Shown here: positions 1-6,831 of the stretch, piece by piece | Layout: each line of letters begins with the position of its first letter | How positions within the stretch are numbered: the stretch's first letter is position 1 | Assembly (NCBI GenBank): GCA_003230435.1 | Contig: QIDW01000213.1 | Location: 1 to 11,700, forward strand | DNA length: 11,700 bases | Source of the DNA: Acidimicrobiia bacterium | Lineage (GTDB): Bacteria > Actinomycetota > Acidimicrobiia > Spongiisociales > ZC4RG35 | Direction of reading: 5' to 3' | The notes under the pieces: generated by a model | Told to the model about the DNA's origin: nothing | Databases searched by the model: none | The model's input: the letters and a program-made list of their open reading frames with translations, nothing else | Translations under genes and position numbers: made by a program

Positions 1-814
1 TCTTCATGATGGCGTCGAAGGCGTAGAAGCAGGTGTTGAGCTCCGCAACCAAGTCCTGCGGCGTCATGTCCGCGCTGACCGCGGTGAAGTTCTGAAAATC
101 GCTGAACAAGATCGTCACCCGCTCGAACTCGCGGGCCTCAGCTCGTCCTGTCGCCTTCAGCTCCTCAGCCACCTCTTCAGGCAGGATGTTCAGAAGAAGA
201 TTCTGGGTCTTCTGCTGTTCTTCCTCGACCCGCTGCAATGCGCTTTCGGCTCGGCTGTCGAAGTCTCGAACGATGAAGAACACAATCACTACCAGGCCCA
301 AGAACGCTGCAAGCTTGAAGGCAGCGTCGACGTCGGGGTTGAAGGTGATTGGGAAGTCGACGCCTGCGATCTGAGCGATTCCCAGGACGAGGGTCTCCGC
401 GATCACCACGAAAAACCAGATGAATCCGGCCTTCTGGTTGATCAGCATTACCCCGAGCATCGGGACGATCGCTATGTAGGGGCTCGTGATGGACGTGCTC
501 AACCCGCCACTGAAGGAGGTGATGAGGACCGTGTTCACGAAGATGATGCCTACGTAGATGTTGGCGACTACGACTCGATTGGCGTCCCGCTTCAGGGCAA
601 AAGGAAGGCCCGGCATCACGACGCTGCTGAAGGCCATCGTGTAGATCCCCATACGGAACCCAATGACGACAGAGAAGGCGAGATAGCCAAATGCCAGAAC
701 GCTGGTCAGAAAGCAAACGAAGACCAGGATTCTGTACTTCTTCAACTCCTCGACCGAAAACTCTCTTCCGTCGGGAAGGAAGTAGTCGGTCCGCCGCTCA
801 AACGGCGTTCGCAT
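1..814 (-). CDS. membrane-anchored class III adenylate/guanylate cyclase (3' end beyond the window)
   Basis: This is the N-terminal 271 residues of a class III nucleotide cyclase, which makes cAMP or cGMP from ATP or GTP. Residues 28-185 hold about six hydrophobic segments, a membrane sensor module of no family I can name. A helical linker follows (about 188-225, including LLLNILPEEVAEELK, typical just before cyclase domains). The catalytic domain then begins with VTILFSDFQNFT at residues 233-244, where D239 is the first metal-binding Asp. The second metal Asp and the substrate-specifying residues lie outside the window, so ATP and GTP cannot be told apart. The ATG at 814 overlaps the end of the preceding gene by 17 bases, which implies co-transcription and translational coupling. 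No good Shine-Dalgarno is seen, in keeping with coupling. Family call sure; start fairly sure. Confidence 0.9.
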   Translation of the reverse strand, partial: MRTPFERRTDYFLPDGREFSVEELKKYRILVFVCFLTSVLAFGYLAFSVVIGFRMGIYTMAFSSVVMPGLPFALKRDANRVVVANIYVGIIFVNTVLITSFSGGLSTSITSPYIAIVPMLGVMLINQKAGFIWFFVVIAETLVLGIAQIAGVDFPITFNPDVDAAFKLAAFLGLVVIVFFIVRDFDSRAESALQRVEEEQQKTQNLLLNILPEEVAEELKATGRAEAREFERVTILFSDFQNFTAVSADMTPQDLVAELNTCFYAFDAIMK

Positions 815-1493
815 GGGAGGGTCTCAGCCCTGGGCTCACTCGGTAGAGGAGGTATAGGTAGAAAACGTCGACAAGGGCGACCGCGACGTACAAGCTCGTC
901 AGGGCATTGTTGTCGGGGTATTTGGTGAAGAACATCACGCCGATGATCCCCGTGCCAAGGAACTTGCACCACCCAATCAGCTTCGAATCACCCGCCTCGC
1001 TAGGGACAAAGTAGAGGTATATGAAGGCGGCGCTCATCACCAGGTTGATCATGAACGAAGTGAGGGGTGCCATGGGGAGGTCGTAGGTGAGGATGAAGTT
1101 GTACTGCACCACGAAGAGAAGAGGTATCCAGACAGCCATCAACAGCCCAAACTTCTCCTTGAAGTACGGGGTGCGAACCTGTTTGTTCCCGTGCCGGAAC
1201 AGGCCGACGACGATGAAGACGTCAAGTAGGAGCCAGGCCCAATACGCGATCACAAGTGCGGAGCCCATGTCGGGCACGAAGAAGACAGCGGTGGTGATCT
1301 CAGTCCCGAAGTTGAGCGTGACGGCGAAAAATGGGATGGCCAGCTCTTTGTAAGACATCAGTCGTCGAATCGTCACCACATAGACGACGATCCACAGCAC
1401 CGCCCCGAACGTGAACATGGCTATTTGCAGAGGTGTGTAGTTGACAGTGTTGAACCACGGGCCCGGGTCTTGCAGGTATTCCCATATCGTCAA
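798..1493 (-). CDS. seven-helix membrane protein, Pyr4/PaxB-like terpene cyclase family
   Basis: The protein has 231 residues and seven hydrophobic segments, at roughly 22-42, 51-73, 78-98, 115-135, 140-165, 175-193 and 199-219. This size and topology match the membrane-bound terpene cyclases of fungal meroterpenoid and indole-diterpene pathways (Pyr4, PaxB) and their actinobacterial relatives such as DmtA. In Pyr4 the catalytic acids are Glu63 and Asp218. Here E65 sits in helix 2 within IPFFAVTLNFGTE, where fungal members usually have N-x-x-W-E, and D209 sits in the last helix within VALVDVFYLYLL. A WLLLDVF motif in helix 3 also fits. The Trp before the catalytic Glu is replaced by Thr. It likely starts at TTG 1493, 7 bases after the stop of the upstream oxidoreductase, since no ATG or GTG lies nearby in frame. 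Family assignment is from memory of motifs and is not tested by alignment; the substrate is unknown. Confidence 0.62.
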   Translation of the reverse strand: MTIWEYLQDPGPWFNTVNYTPLQIAMFTFGAVLWIVVYVVTIRRLMSYKELAIPFFAVTLNFGTEITTAVFFVPDMGSALVIAYWAWLLLDVFIVVGLFRHGNKQVRTPYFKEKFGLLMAVWIPLLFVVQYNFILTYDLPMAPLTSFMINLVMSAAFIYLYFVPSEAGDSKLIGWCKFLGTGIIGVMFFTKYPDNNALTSLYVAVALVDVFYLYLLYRVSPGLRPSHANAV

Positions 1494-1500
1494 TGCGCGC

Positions 1501-3264
1501 TCACTTCTCGGGGATGATGAGGCTGATCACAGAACGGGTGAAGAAGAGCGCAGCGAAACCGAGACTCCACGGAATCAGTGCCAGTTCCATGGCTCGAGGC
1601 ATTCGCCCGCTCCACGACTGACCCGCGTCGAAGCGGCGCTTGTCCATCCACTTGAACGGAGCGAAGAAGAGCGGCTCGCTCAGCGGCCAGACCTTGCACA
1701 ATGGCTGGTCCGACTCGTCGGCCGCCAGGATCCCATTCACTGCCCGACGCGCAGCCTCGTTGGCTCCCTCCATCGTCGCAAGGTCGGTATTGGTGCGTAC
1801 GTAGTCGCTGGCCAGGAAGAGGTTGGGGATCCGAGTTACGGCTTCGGGTCGCAGCACCCAACTGTTGACTGTGTTCACCAGCAGGGGCTCGATGTCTTCG
1901 TCTCGGCTCTCCAGCGGATTCCATCGAATGTCGCGATCGAGATACCAGTGCTCGAGCATTTCGTCTGAGAGCACGGTCTTCCCTCCGACGTTGAGGCTTC
2001 GTTTGATTTGGTCCCAGACCAGGTCTTTGACCTCAGCAGGCTCGGCGTTCTCAGCCAGCGTTCCTTTGTACTTGGTGTGCAGCCAGTCGCTTATGTCGAC
2101 GCTGAGGATCCCCTTCACCTTGCCGTTGAACCGATCACCCAACTCGTAGCCTTCCCAGAACTGGATCTGTGAGATAGCTGTCAGAGCCCACTGGCTGTCG
2201 CTGAAGATGATGTGACCCTCGGTGATCTTCACGTTTTCATTCAGATAGAACTGGATTCCATTCATCCAGCTCACACTCCCGGCGAGTGTCTTGATGTCAG
2301 CAAGTGTTGGGTCGGCACTGATCATGTCGTTTGTTATGAGTGGTGTAGCCCTCTCCACCGGGGTGGCGAGAACGAAGTGCTCGGCTGTCACCTCACGACT
2401 GTCTCCGTCCTCGTCAACGACCTCGATGCTCGAGATTCGGCCGTCGTCCATAGCGATCCCGGTGACGCGGTGCCCCAGGTGATAATCCACTCCAAGGTCC
2501 TCGAGGTAGTGGAGCCACGGGTCCAGCCATGCGTCGTTGGTGGGGCCGTTGAGCACCCTGTCGTTGGCTTTGCCGGGGGTCATCATGGTGTACAGAAGTT
2601 GGAGCAGGATGTCGCCCCCGGTCTTGGTGCTGGCCGAGCTGGCCCGTGCCGCGACGAGAGTGCGGGTTAGGCCGGCAACGAGGAGAGTCTGATAGGCCTT
2701 GCTGAAACGGTCAGCCTCCATGTAATCCCACCAGCTGAGGCGCTCGTAGTCGCCGTCCCTTCTCGCCCGGCAACTCGTCATCAGCTGCCAGATTCGCTCA
2801 GCGAAGAACTCCTCCTCGTCGGTAGTGAGCCCCGTGTCGAGTGGGCCATGAAGATCACGCACGATCACCTCGAGGTCGGAGAGTGAGCGTGGGAAGTTGG
2901 CGTCGGCGACGATGGGTGGTTTGTCGTAGCGAGCCACCACGACTCGCTTGGTGCTCACGAGATTGTCGAGGCAACCATTTGGGTTCACGGTTCCATCGTT
3001 CCGACGGAACGGGATCCGCTTCATCGTGTCGGTGACGTGTTTGTAGAAACCTGGGAAGAATCGAAATCCGTGCTCGCCGGGGAGATACTTGTCAGGCAAT
3101 TGCGTGTTGGTATCGGGCACGTTCACAGAACGCGCCTTGCCTCCGACGTATTGGGTGTTGCGCTCGAAGACCTCGACCGAATAGCCGCGCTCGGCAAGCT
3201 CCTGCGCCGCACTCATCCCTCCCACTCCGCCGCCAATGATGACGACCCGATTTCGCTTCAACAT
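1501..3264 (-). CDS. FAD-dependent oxidoreductase, phytoene desaturase / amine oxidase superfamily
   Basis: This 587-residue flavoprotein opens with a dinucleotide-binding fold: VVIIGGGVGGMSAAQELAE, with the GxGxxG core at residues 11-16, and the ribose-binding acid E34 in VEVFERN. GGKARSV and GEHGFRFFPGFYKH follow, at the place where desaturases and amine oxidases contact the flavin. Around residues 480-510 lies the C-terminal FAD motif with LFLASDYVRTN and ATMEGANEAARRAV. The last 30 residues form a hydrophobic helix, so membrane association is likely, as expected for lipid or polyprenyl substrates. It is longer than HpnE-type enzymes (about 420 residues). It is first in the operon and followed after 8 bases by the terpene-cyclase-like gene, which supports a terpenoid substrate. 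ATG 3264 sits just before the Rossmann strand. Superfamily sure; reaction unknown, with amine or steroid oxidation still possible. Confidence 0.82.
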   Translation of the reverse strand: MLKRNRVVIIGGGVGGMSAAQELAERGYSVEVFERNTQYVGGKARSVNVPDTNTQLPDKYLPGEHGFRFFPGFYKHVTDTMKRIPFRRNDGTVNPNGCLDNLVSTKRVVVARYDKPPIVADANFPRSLSDLEVIVRDLHGPLDTGLTTDEEEFFAERIWQLMTSCRARRDGDYERLSWWDYMEADRFSKAYQTLLVAGLTRTLVAARASSASTKTGGDILLQLLYTMMTPGKANDRVLNGPTNDAWLDPWLHYLEDLGVDYHLGHRVTGIAMDDGRISSIEVVDEDGDSREVTAEHFVLATPVERATPLITNDMISADPTLADIKTLAGSVSWMNGIQFYLNENVKITEGHIIFSDSQWALTAISQIQFWEGYELGDRFNGKVKGILSVDISDWLHTKYKGTLAENAEPAEVKDLVWDQIKRSLNVGGKTVLSDEMLEHWYLDRDIRWNPLESRDEDIEPLLVNTVNSWVLRPEAVTRIPNLFLASDYVRTNTDLATMEGANEAARRAVNGILAADESDQPLCKVWPLSEPLFFAPFKWMDKRRFDAGQSWSGRMPRAMELALIPWSLGFAALFFTRSVISLIIPEK

Positions 3265-3544
3265 GCGCCTGTGAAGCTAATCAGGCAGAGGTGTCCCTGT
3301 CGGTCAGAATCGTTGTCCAACGCGGAAAGGCGCGCAGGCGTGTAGCTCTGCGAGCCGGACGGCATCAATCCGGTGACGTTTCAGACGGAGTTTCCCATAA
3401 GAAGCGTCTCAACGAGTTCTCAATGAGCACCACAGCACCTATGGGTGGGGATCCCGTTTCTCGGGTGGGCAGGTCGGTCTGGGCTAGCGTGGCCAAGCCG
3501 CTCGAAAAGGGTTTGTAGATAGCGGTGAGTTGATTGGAGAAGAA
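3265..3544. promoter_or_regulatory. intergenic region between divergent transcription units
   Basis: These 280 bases separate the minus-strand terpenoid-type operon from the plus-strand methyltransferase and must hold the promoters of both. I see no convincing -35/-10 pair. A small hairpin (CCCG 3453-3456, loop TTTCT, CGGG 3462-3465) lies in it. The methyltransferase has a good ribosome site, GGAG at 3536-3539. Short open frames here show no family features. Confidence 0.4.
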
Positions 3545-4300
3545 ATGAGCGTTTCGGTCGATCCTGATGGCGCTGAGATCAGCGCCATCCACGAGCTTGT
3601 TGATTTTCGGGGCGTGAGAGTGCTTGAGGTGGGCTGCGGAGATGGCCGTGTGACATGGCGGTACGCGGAGACGGCGGTTTCGGTTCTGGCGCTTGATGTC
3701 AACGAGCAAAAGATCTTCCAGGCTGTCGAACAAACTCCGGAAGGGCTCCGTTCCAAGGTCACCTTCATCGTGGCAGATGTCAACCATGTCGATATTCCGC
3801 AAGATTTCTTTGATGTGGCGGTCCTCTCGCACTCTTTGTGATGTCTGCCTCCAGAGGGTGTCGTGGACGCCCTGAGTCGGATTCATTCTTCGCTTCGGGC
3901 CAGCGGAGTTCTGCTCGATCTTCACCCGCAGCCAGAGAACAGCCGTCTTGAAATCTGGCAGGGGAACCGGATCAGCCCCCTGGGTGAGATCGACCAGCAG
4001 CAAGAGATTCAAGAAATCGAATACGCAGAATCCCGTCTCGCCGAACTCGAGGAGCGCGGTCTGTATGCGACTGACAGTCAAAGGTTCTTCGATCTACTCG
4101 AACACCACCCAAGTGTCGAGAGTTGGTTACAAAGATGGGCCGAGGAAGGCTGGCAGTTCGCCGTCGATGACGAAGTCTTGAAATCGGCCCGTGAACTTCT
4201 TCAAGCTGGCGGCGGGGATCTGGTCATTCGAGAACCGATACGTGCCACGCGCCTGAATCGCCGTCGAGAGACCGCACCTGACAACTGGTCGCCCAATTGA
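3545..4300 (+). CDS. class I SAM-dependent methyltransferase with in-frame TGA (candidate selenoprotein)
   Basis: Read through the TGA at 3839-3841, this frame encodes 251 residues of a Rossmann-fold methyltransferase. Motif I is VLEVGCGDG at residues 26-34, the acidic residue at the end of strand 2 is D51 (ALDVN), and strand 4 is FDVAVLSHSL. The TGA is codon 99 and is followed by TGT (C100), then LPPEGVVDAL, a helix, and strand 5 (GVLLDLHPQ). The remaining 152 codons are open, with no frameshift, and look like normal coding sequence. In my recollection, relatives of this family carry Cys around this position, so TGA could stand for selenocysteine beside C100. Alternatives are a recent nonsense mutation or a sequencing error. 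TGA as a sense codon genome-wide is excluded because neighbouring genes end in TGA. ATG 3545 follows a good ribosome site; TTG 3530 is a weaker alternative. Methyl acceptor unknown. Confidence 0.75.
3847..3870 (+). promoter_or_regulatory. possible bacterial SECIS-like hairpin after the TGA
   Basis: Starting 5 bases after the TGA, GCCUCCA (3847-3853) can pair with UGGACGC (3864-3870), with one C-C mismatch, around a 10-base loop GAGGGUGUCG. The loop begins with G and contains GGU, as bacterial SECIS loops tend to. Its distance from the UGA is at the short end of, or slightly below, what is usual. An alternative pairing, GUCUGC (3843-3848) with GUGGAC (3863-3868), is also possible. Short hairpins arise by chance in GC-rich DNA, so this is suggestive only. 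Confidence 0.3.
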
Positions 4301-4306
4301 GTCGCA

Positions 4307-4342
4307 CATAGCGGCTATGAGTGCAGGTGATCGTTGCATCAC
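4307..4342. promoter_or_regulatory. two adjacent inverted repeats downstream of the methyltransferase
   Basis: CATAGC-G-GCTATG (4307-4319) is a perfect 6-base inverted repeat with a one-base centre, starting 7 bases after the methyltransferase stop. GTGAT (4327-4331) and ATCAC (4338-4342) form a second repeat around 6 bases. There is no T-run, so a Rho-independent terminator is unlikely. Their place upstream of the sulfatase gene suits operator sites, but no regulator is encoded nearby. Confidence 0.3.
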
Positions 4343-4393
4343 TTTCGACGTGAGTTGTCTCGATGGAGGCGCACGATGGAACGATTGTCGGTT

Positions 4394-4424
4394 GTAGGCG
4401 GTTTTTCACCGTTCACCTACGGTG
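4394..4424. promoter_or_regulatory. overlapping inverted repeats in the sulfatase leader
   Basis: CACCGT (4407-4412) and ACGGTG (4419-4424) form a perfect inverted repeat with a 6-base spacer, ending 37 bases before the sulfatase ATG. Overlapping it, CGGT (4399-4402) pairs with ACCG (4408-4411) around TTTTC, and GTAGG (4394-4398) matches CCTAC (4416-4420). The first two share ACCG and so exclude each other. This could be an operator or a small alternative RNA structure controlling the sulfatase. Confidence 0.35.
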
Positions 4425-4461
4425 TGCTGTCTGGAAGCGAAACCGAAAAGGAGTTAGGGAT

Positions 4462-6267
4462 ATGACCCAGTATTGGCATGGCAGTTCGGATGGCGTGGTG
4501 TGGCATCCGAATGGGTCGAACCTCACTTTTTCGGAACCGGACGCTCGGATTCGTCCAGAACTCACCGAACACTCCGAGAAGATGAATCAGGGAGTGTTCG
4601 AGGTCGGCGGGGACGCGTTCATGGCTTACGGCTTTGGCTTGACCAGCCCGGCGATGATCGTGGGACCGGATGGTGTGATCATTATTGATCCGCCTGAGGA
4701 CGTGGCGAAGGGTCGCCGGGCATGGGAGGCGCTACGCGAATACTCGGATAAGCCGATCAGGGCGGTCATGTACAGCCACTGGCATCTTGATCATTACGGC
4801 GGAGTGAGAGGGTTTGTTGACGAGGAGGCGGTCCGTTCGGGCCAGGTTCAGATCATTGCTCACAAGACGTTTCTCGACAACGTGATCGCTAGCTCGTCGG
4901 GTGGTGACGGTCCGATCGTCGCGGCTCGGGTCGGGTACTCGCTGGGAACGCTGCTCGACATCGGGCCGGAAGGGCGGATCAATGGTGGCCTCGGTCCAGA
5001 TTTCGAAGCGCAAAACATCAGTCTGATCCCTCCAACGGTCCTTGTAGATGACGAACTCGACATGGAGATCGCGGGTATCCGTGTCCATTTCGAATGGCTG
5101 CCAAGCGAGGCACCGGATGAGATCATCGCCTGGTTCCCAGACCTGGAAGTGCTCCACACGGCGGAGACTCTTCAAGGTGAATCGTTCCCGAACCTGCACA
5201 CCATCAGAGGTTCCAAGTATCGGGACCCGGAGCTTTGGTTCAAGAGCCTGGACAGGATGCGACGCTTCCCGGCGAAGTTCATGGTTCCTTCCCATGGTCG
5301 TCCGGTGTCAGGCTCCGAAGAGGTTGCTGACGTGATCAGGTCTTACCGAGACGCGATCCAGTTCGTTTTCGATCAGACGATTCGCTACATGAACAAGGGC
5401 TACCTGCCTCATGAACTCGTTCAGGCGGTGAAGCTACCGGATCATCTGGCTAACCACCCTTGGCTTGGGGACTTCTACGGAGGTGTGAAACATTCGGTTC
5501 GACAGATATATGTTGGCCAACTGGGATGGTTCGAAGGCGACCCGACGTTTCTGGACCCGATAGGCCGTGTCGAGTCGTCGAGGCGGATGATCGACCTCAT
5601 GGGTGGTGAAGACAAGGTCGTCGAAGCGGCGCAAACGGCCTCAGCGAGTGGTGATCACCAGTGGTCGGCTGAGCTGTTGACTCACATCATCCGAGTTGAC
5701 GCCGACAACCAAAACGCCCGCCGATTAAAAGCGGAGGACCTTCGCCAGATCGGCTTCAACGTTACGAACACCAATTGGCGTAGCTGGTACATGACCTCAG
5801 CTCAAGAACTTGACGGCACCCTCGACCATTCCAAGGCCCTCGACATCGCGGCCCCCGACCTCGTCCGCGTCTTTCCAGTGGCACGCATCATCGAAGGTCT
5901 CCGCTTCAGACTCGACGCTTCCAAAGCGATCAGCGTAGAAATCACCATGGGAATCAGGATCACCGGAGAAGCGGGAGGCGACTTCTCGTTGACCATCAGA
6001 CGTGGGGTCCTTGAATACTCCGAACGGCTACCCGACAAGCCGCACATTTCAATCGAGCTAAGCCACACAGCTCTTCTCGGTCTGCTCGCTCCCCCCTCGG
6101 GTGCAGGCGAGGAGACACCAAATCTCGTCACACCCCTCGAACGTCTACTGAAAAGTGTGGAGGACGGAACAGTGACAATGCCGGTCGGAACGGAAGCCGA
6201 CATTGAGAACTTCTTCTCATACTTCGACCCACCCGCCGTCGAGCCGCTCACAATCACACTCAAATAG
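4462..6267 (+). CDS. alkyl/aryl-sulfatase, metallo-beta-lactamase fold (SdsA1/BDS1 type)
   Basis: This 601-residue protein matches the class III sulfatases that hydrolyse alkyl sulfate esters to alcohol and sulfate. The metallo-beta-lactamase domain (about 40-290) carries the two-zinc motif SHWHLDH, with H106, H108, D110 and H111. E235 and E240 in HTAETLQGES and H278 in MVPSHGRP are the likely further ligands. SFPNLHTIRG and the following RDPELW match the family's conserved NL-T-RG region. A helical dimerisation domain follows, then KAEDLRQIGFNVTN and NWRSWYMTSAQEL, typical of this family. The last 120 residues fit its SCP2-like C-terminal domain, which binds the alkyl chain. There is no signal peptide, unlike secreted SdsA1, so it probably acts in the cytoplasm. 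ATG 4462 is chosen because AAAGGAG (4446-4452) precedes it; an in-frame ATG at 4363 lacks such a site. The substrate is not readable. Confidence 0.88.
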   Translation: MTQYWHGSSDGVVWHPNGSNLTFSEPDARIRPELTEHSEKMNQGVFEVGGDAFMAYGFGLTSPAMIVGPDGVIIIDPPEDVAKGRRAWEALREYSDKPIRAVMYSHWHLDHYGGVRGFVDEEAVRSGQVQIIAHKTFLDNVIASSSGGDGPIVAARVGYSLGTLLDIGPEGRINGGLGPDFEAQNISLIPPTVLVDDELDMEIAGIRVHFEWLPSEAPDEIIAWFPDLEVLHTAETLQGESFPNLHTIRGSKYRDPELWFKSLDRMRRFPAKFMVPSHGRPVSGSEEVADVIRSYRDAIQFVFDQTIRYMNKGYLPHELVQAVKLPDHLANHPWLGDFYGGVKHSVRQIYVGQLGWFEGDPTFLDPIGRVESSRRMIDLMGGEDKVVEAAQTASASGDHQWSAELLTHIIRVDADNQNARRLKAEDLRQIGFNVTNTNWRSWYMTSAQELDGTLDHSKALDIAAPDLVRVFPVARIIEGLRFRLDASKAISVEITMGIRITGEAGGDFSLTIRRGVLEYSERLPDKPHISIELSHTALLGLLAPPSGAGEETPNLVTPLERLLKSVEDGTVTMPVGTEADIENFFSYFDPPAVEPLTITLK

Positions 6268-6320
6268 CTGTCATACGTTGCCGCACACAACGCCACCTAC
6301 GTGCCGCGCCACAGGGTGAG

Positions 6321-6533
6321 CTAGTCGCCTGTGAGTTGACGGCGCAGGTCGCTCCGGTCCAACAACTCCCAGACTCCGATGATCTGGTCCTTTTTGGACC
6401 TGAAGAAGAACATGTGCTGGATGCTGATCGCCCAACCTGTTGATTCGAGGCTACCCCAAGGACCGCCATGGGTTCCAATCAGCGTCGTATGAACGGCGGC
6501 CTGGTAGTTCCTGCACCGGCCATCCCACTTGCA
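6321..6533 (-). pseudogene. C-terminal fragment of a SnoaL-like (NTF2-fold) protein
   Basis: The minus strand encodes about 70 residues ending in a TAG at 6321-6323, with THGGPWGSLESTGW, then HMFFFRSKKDQIIGVWELLD, then LRRQL. That order matches the second half of SnoaL-like ester cyclase or polyketide cyclase-type proteins, where a GPF-x-x-x-TG loop precedes a strand and an x-W-x-x-x-D segment before a final QLG. The N-terminal half is missing: reading upstream runs into the 3' end of the DUF971 gene in another frame, and no ATG, GTG or TTG start is available. I take it as a truncated remnant. A short functional product is possible but has no visible start. Confidence 0.5.
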
Positions 6534-6540
6534 GAGCGGG

Positions 6541-6816
6541 CTACTCCCCGGCCTGGAGACTCCACAGGTAATTGAACGAGAAGATCCCTGTTCGGTGTCC
6601 GTCGGGCCGGAACGTCAAGTTGATCCCGTAACTGCCGACCAGCTTCGCGTCGCCAATCTCCACTTCGATCGGTCCGCTGAGAAAGACGGCGACACGTTGC
6701 GCACCTTCCGGTTCGCGACACGTTGCGCATGGGCACGCTGCTCGCAGTTCTCGGGCGCTGAATCGTTGAAGCATCTGAGTCCCGCCCTCTATCTCGATGC
6801 GCGTTGGCGGGTCCAC
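6541..6816 (-). CDS. DUF971 / gamma-butyrobetaine hydroxylase N-terminal-like protein
   Basis: This 91-residue protein is a complete, single DUF971 domain. It carries ARELRAACPCATCRE with C28, C30 and C33, then VGSYGINLTFRPDGHRTGIF with H74, and ends FNYLWSLQ. In human BBOX1 the same domain binds a structural zinc through three Cys in a CxCxxC pattern plus a distant His, and the spacing here agrees. Stand-alone bacterial members have no settled role; some accompany iron-sulfur or P-loop Mrp proteins. GTG 6816 is chosen because it gives the usual N-terminus (DPPTRIEI). No clear ribosome site is seen, and an in-frame extension would cross the recombinase fragment that lies just upstream on the other strand. 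The gene may therefore have lost its original promoter. Domain call sure, exact start not. Confidence 0.8.
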   Translation of the reverse strand: MDPPTRIEIEGGTQMLQRFSARELRAACPCATCREPEGAQRVAVFLSGPIEVEIGDAKLVGSYGINLTFRPDGHRTGIFSFNYLWSLQAGE

Positions 6817-6831
6817 GGTGCCGGACGGTAA

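Noticed and set aside
3365..4081. Long open frame (238 codons) on the minus strand opposite the methyltransferase
   Set aside because: It is the antisense of a clear Rossmann-fold frame, has no family features, and its length follows from the codon bias of the real gene.
3530..4300. TGA as a sense codon (recoded genetic code) to explain the interrupted methyltransferase
   Set aside because: The flavoenzyme (1501-3264), the membrane cyclase-like gene (798-1493), the methyltransferase's own end and other genes stop at TGA.
3863..4300. A separate gene starting at GTG 3863
   Set aside because: It would begin in the middle of a methyltransferase fold and has no ribosome site; it is the continuation of the same frame after the TGA.
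5802..6296. 164-codon minus-strand frame opposite the sulfatase C-terminal domain
   Set aside because: Low-complexity shadow of a recognised gene.
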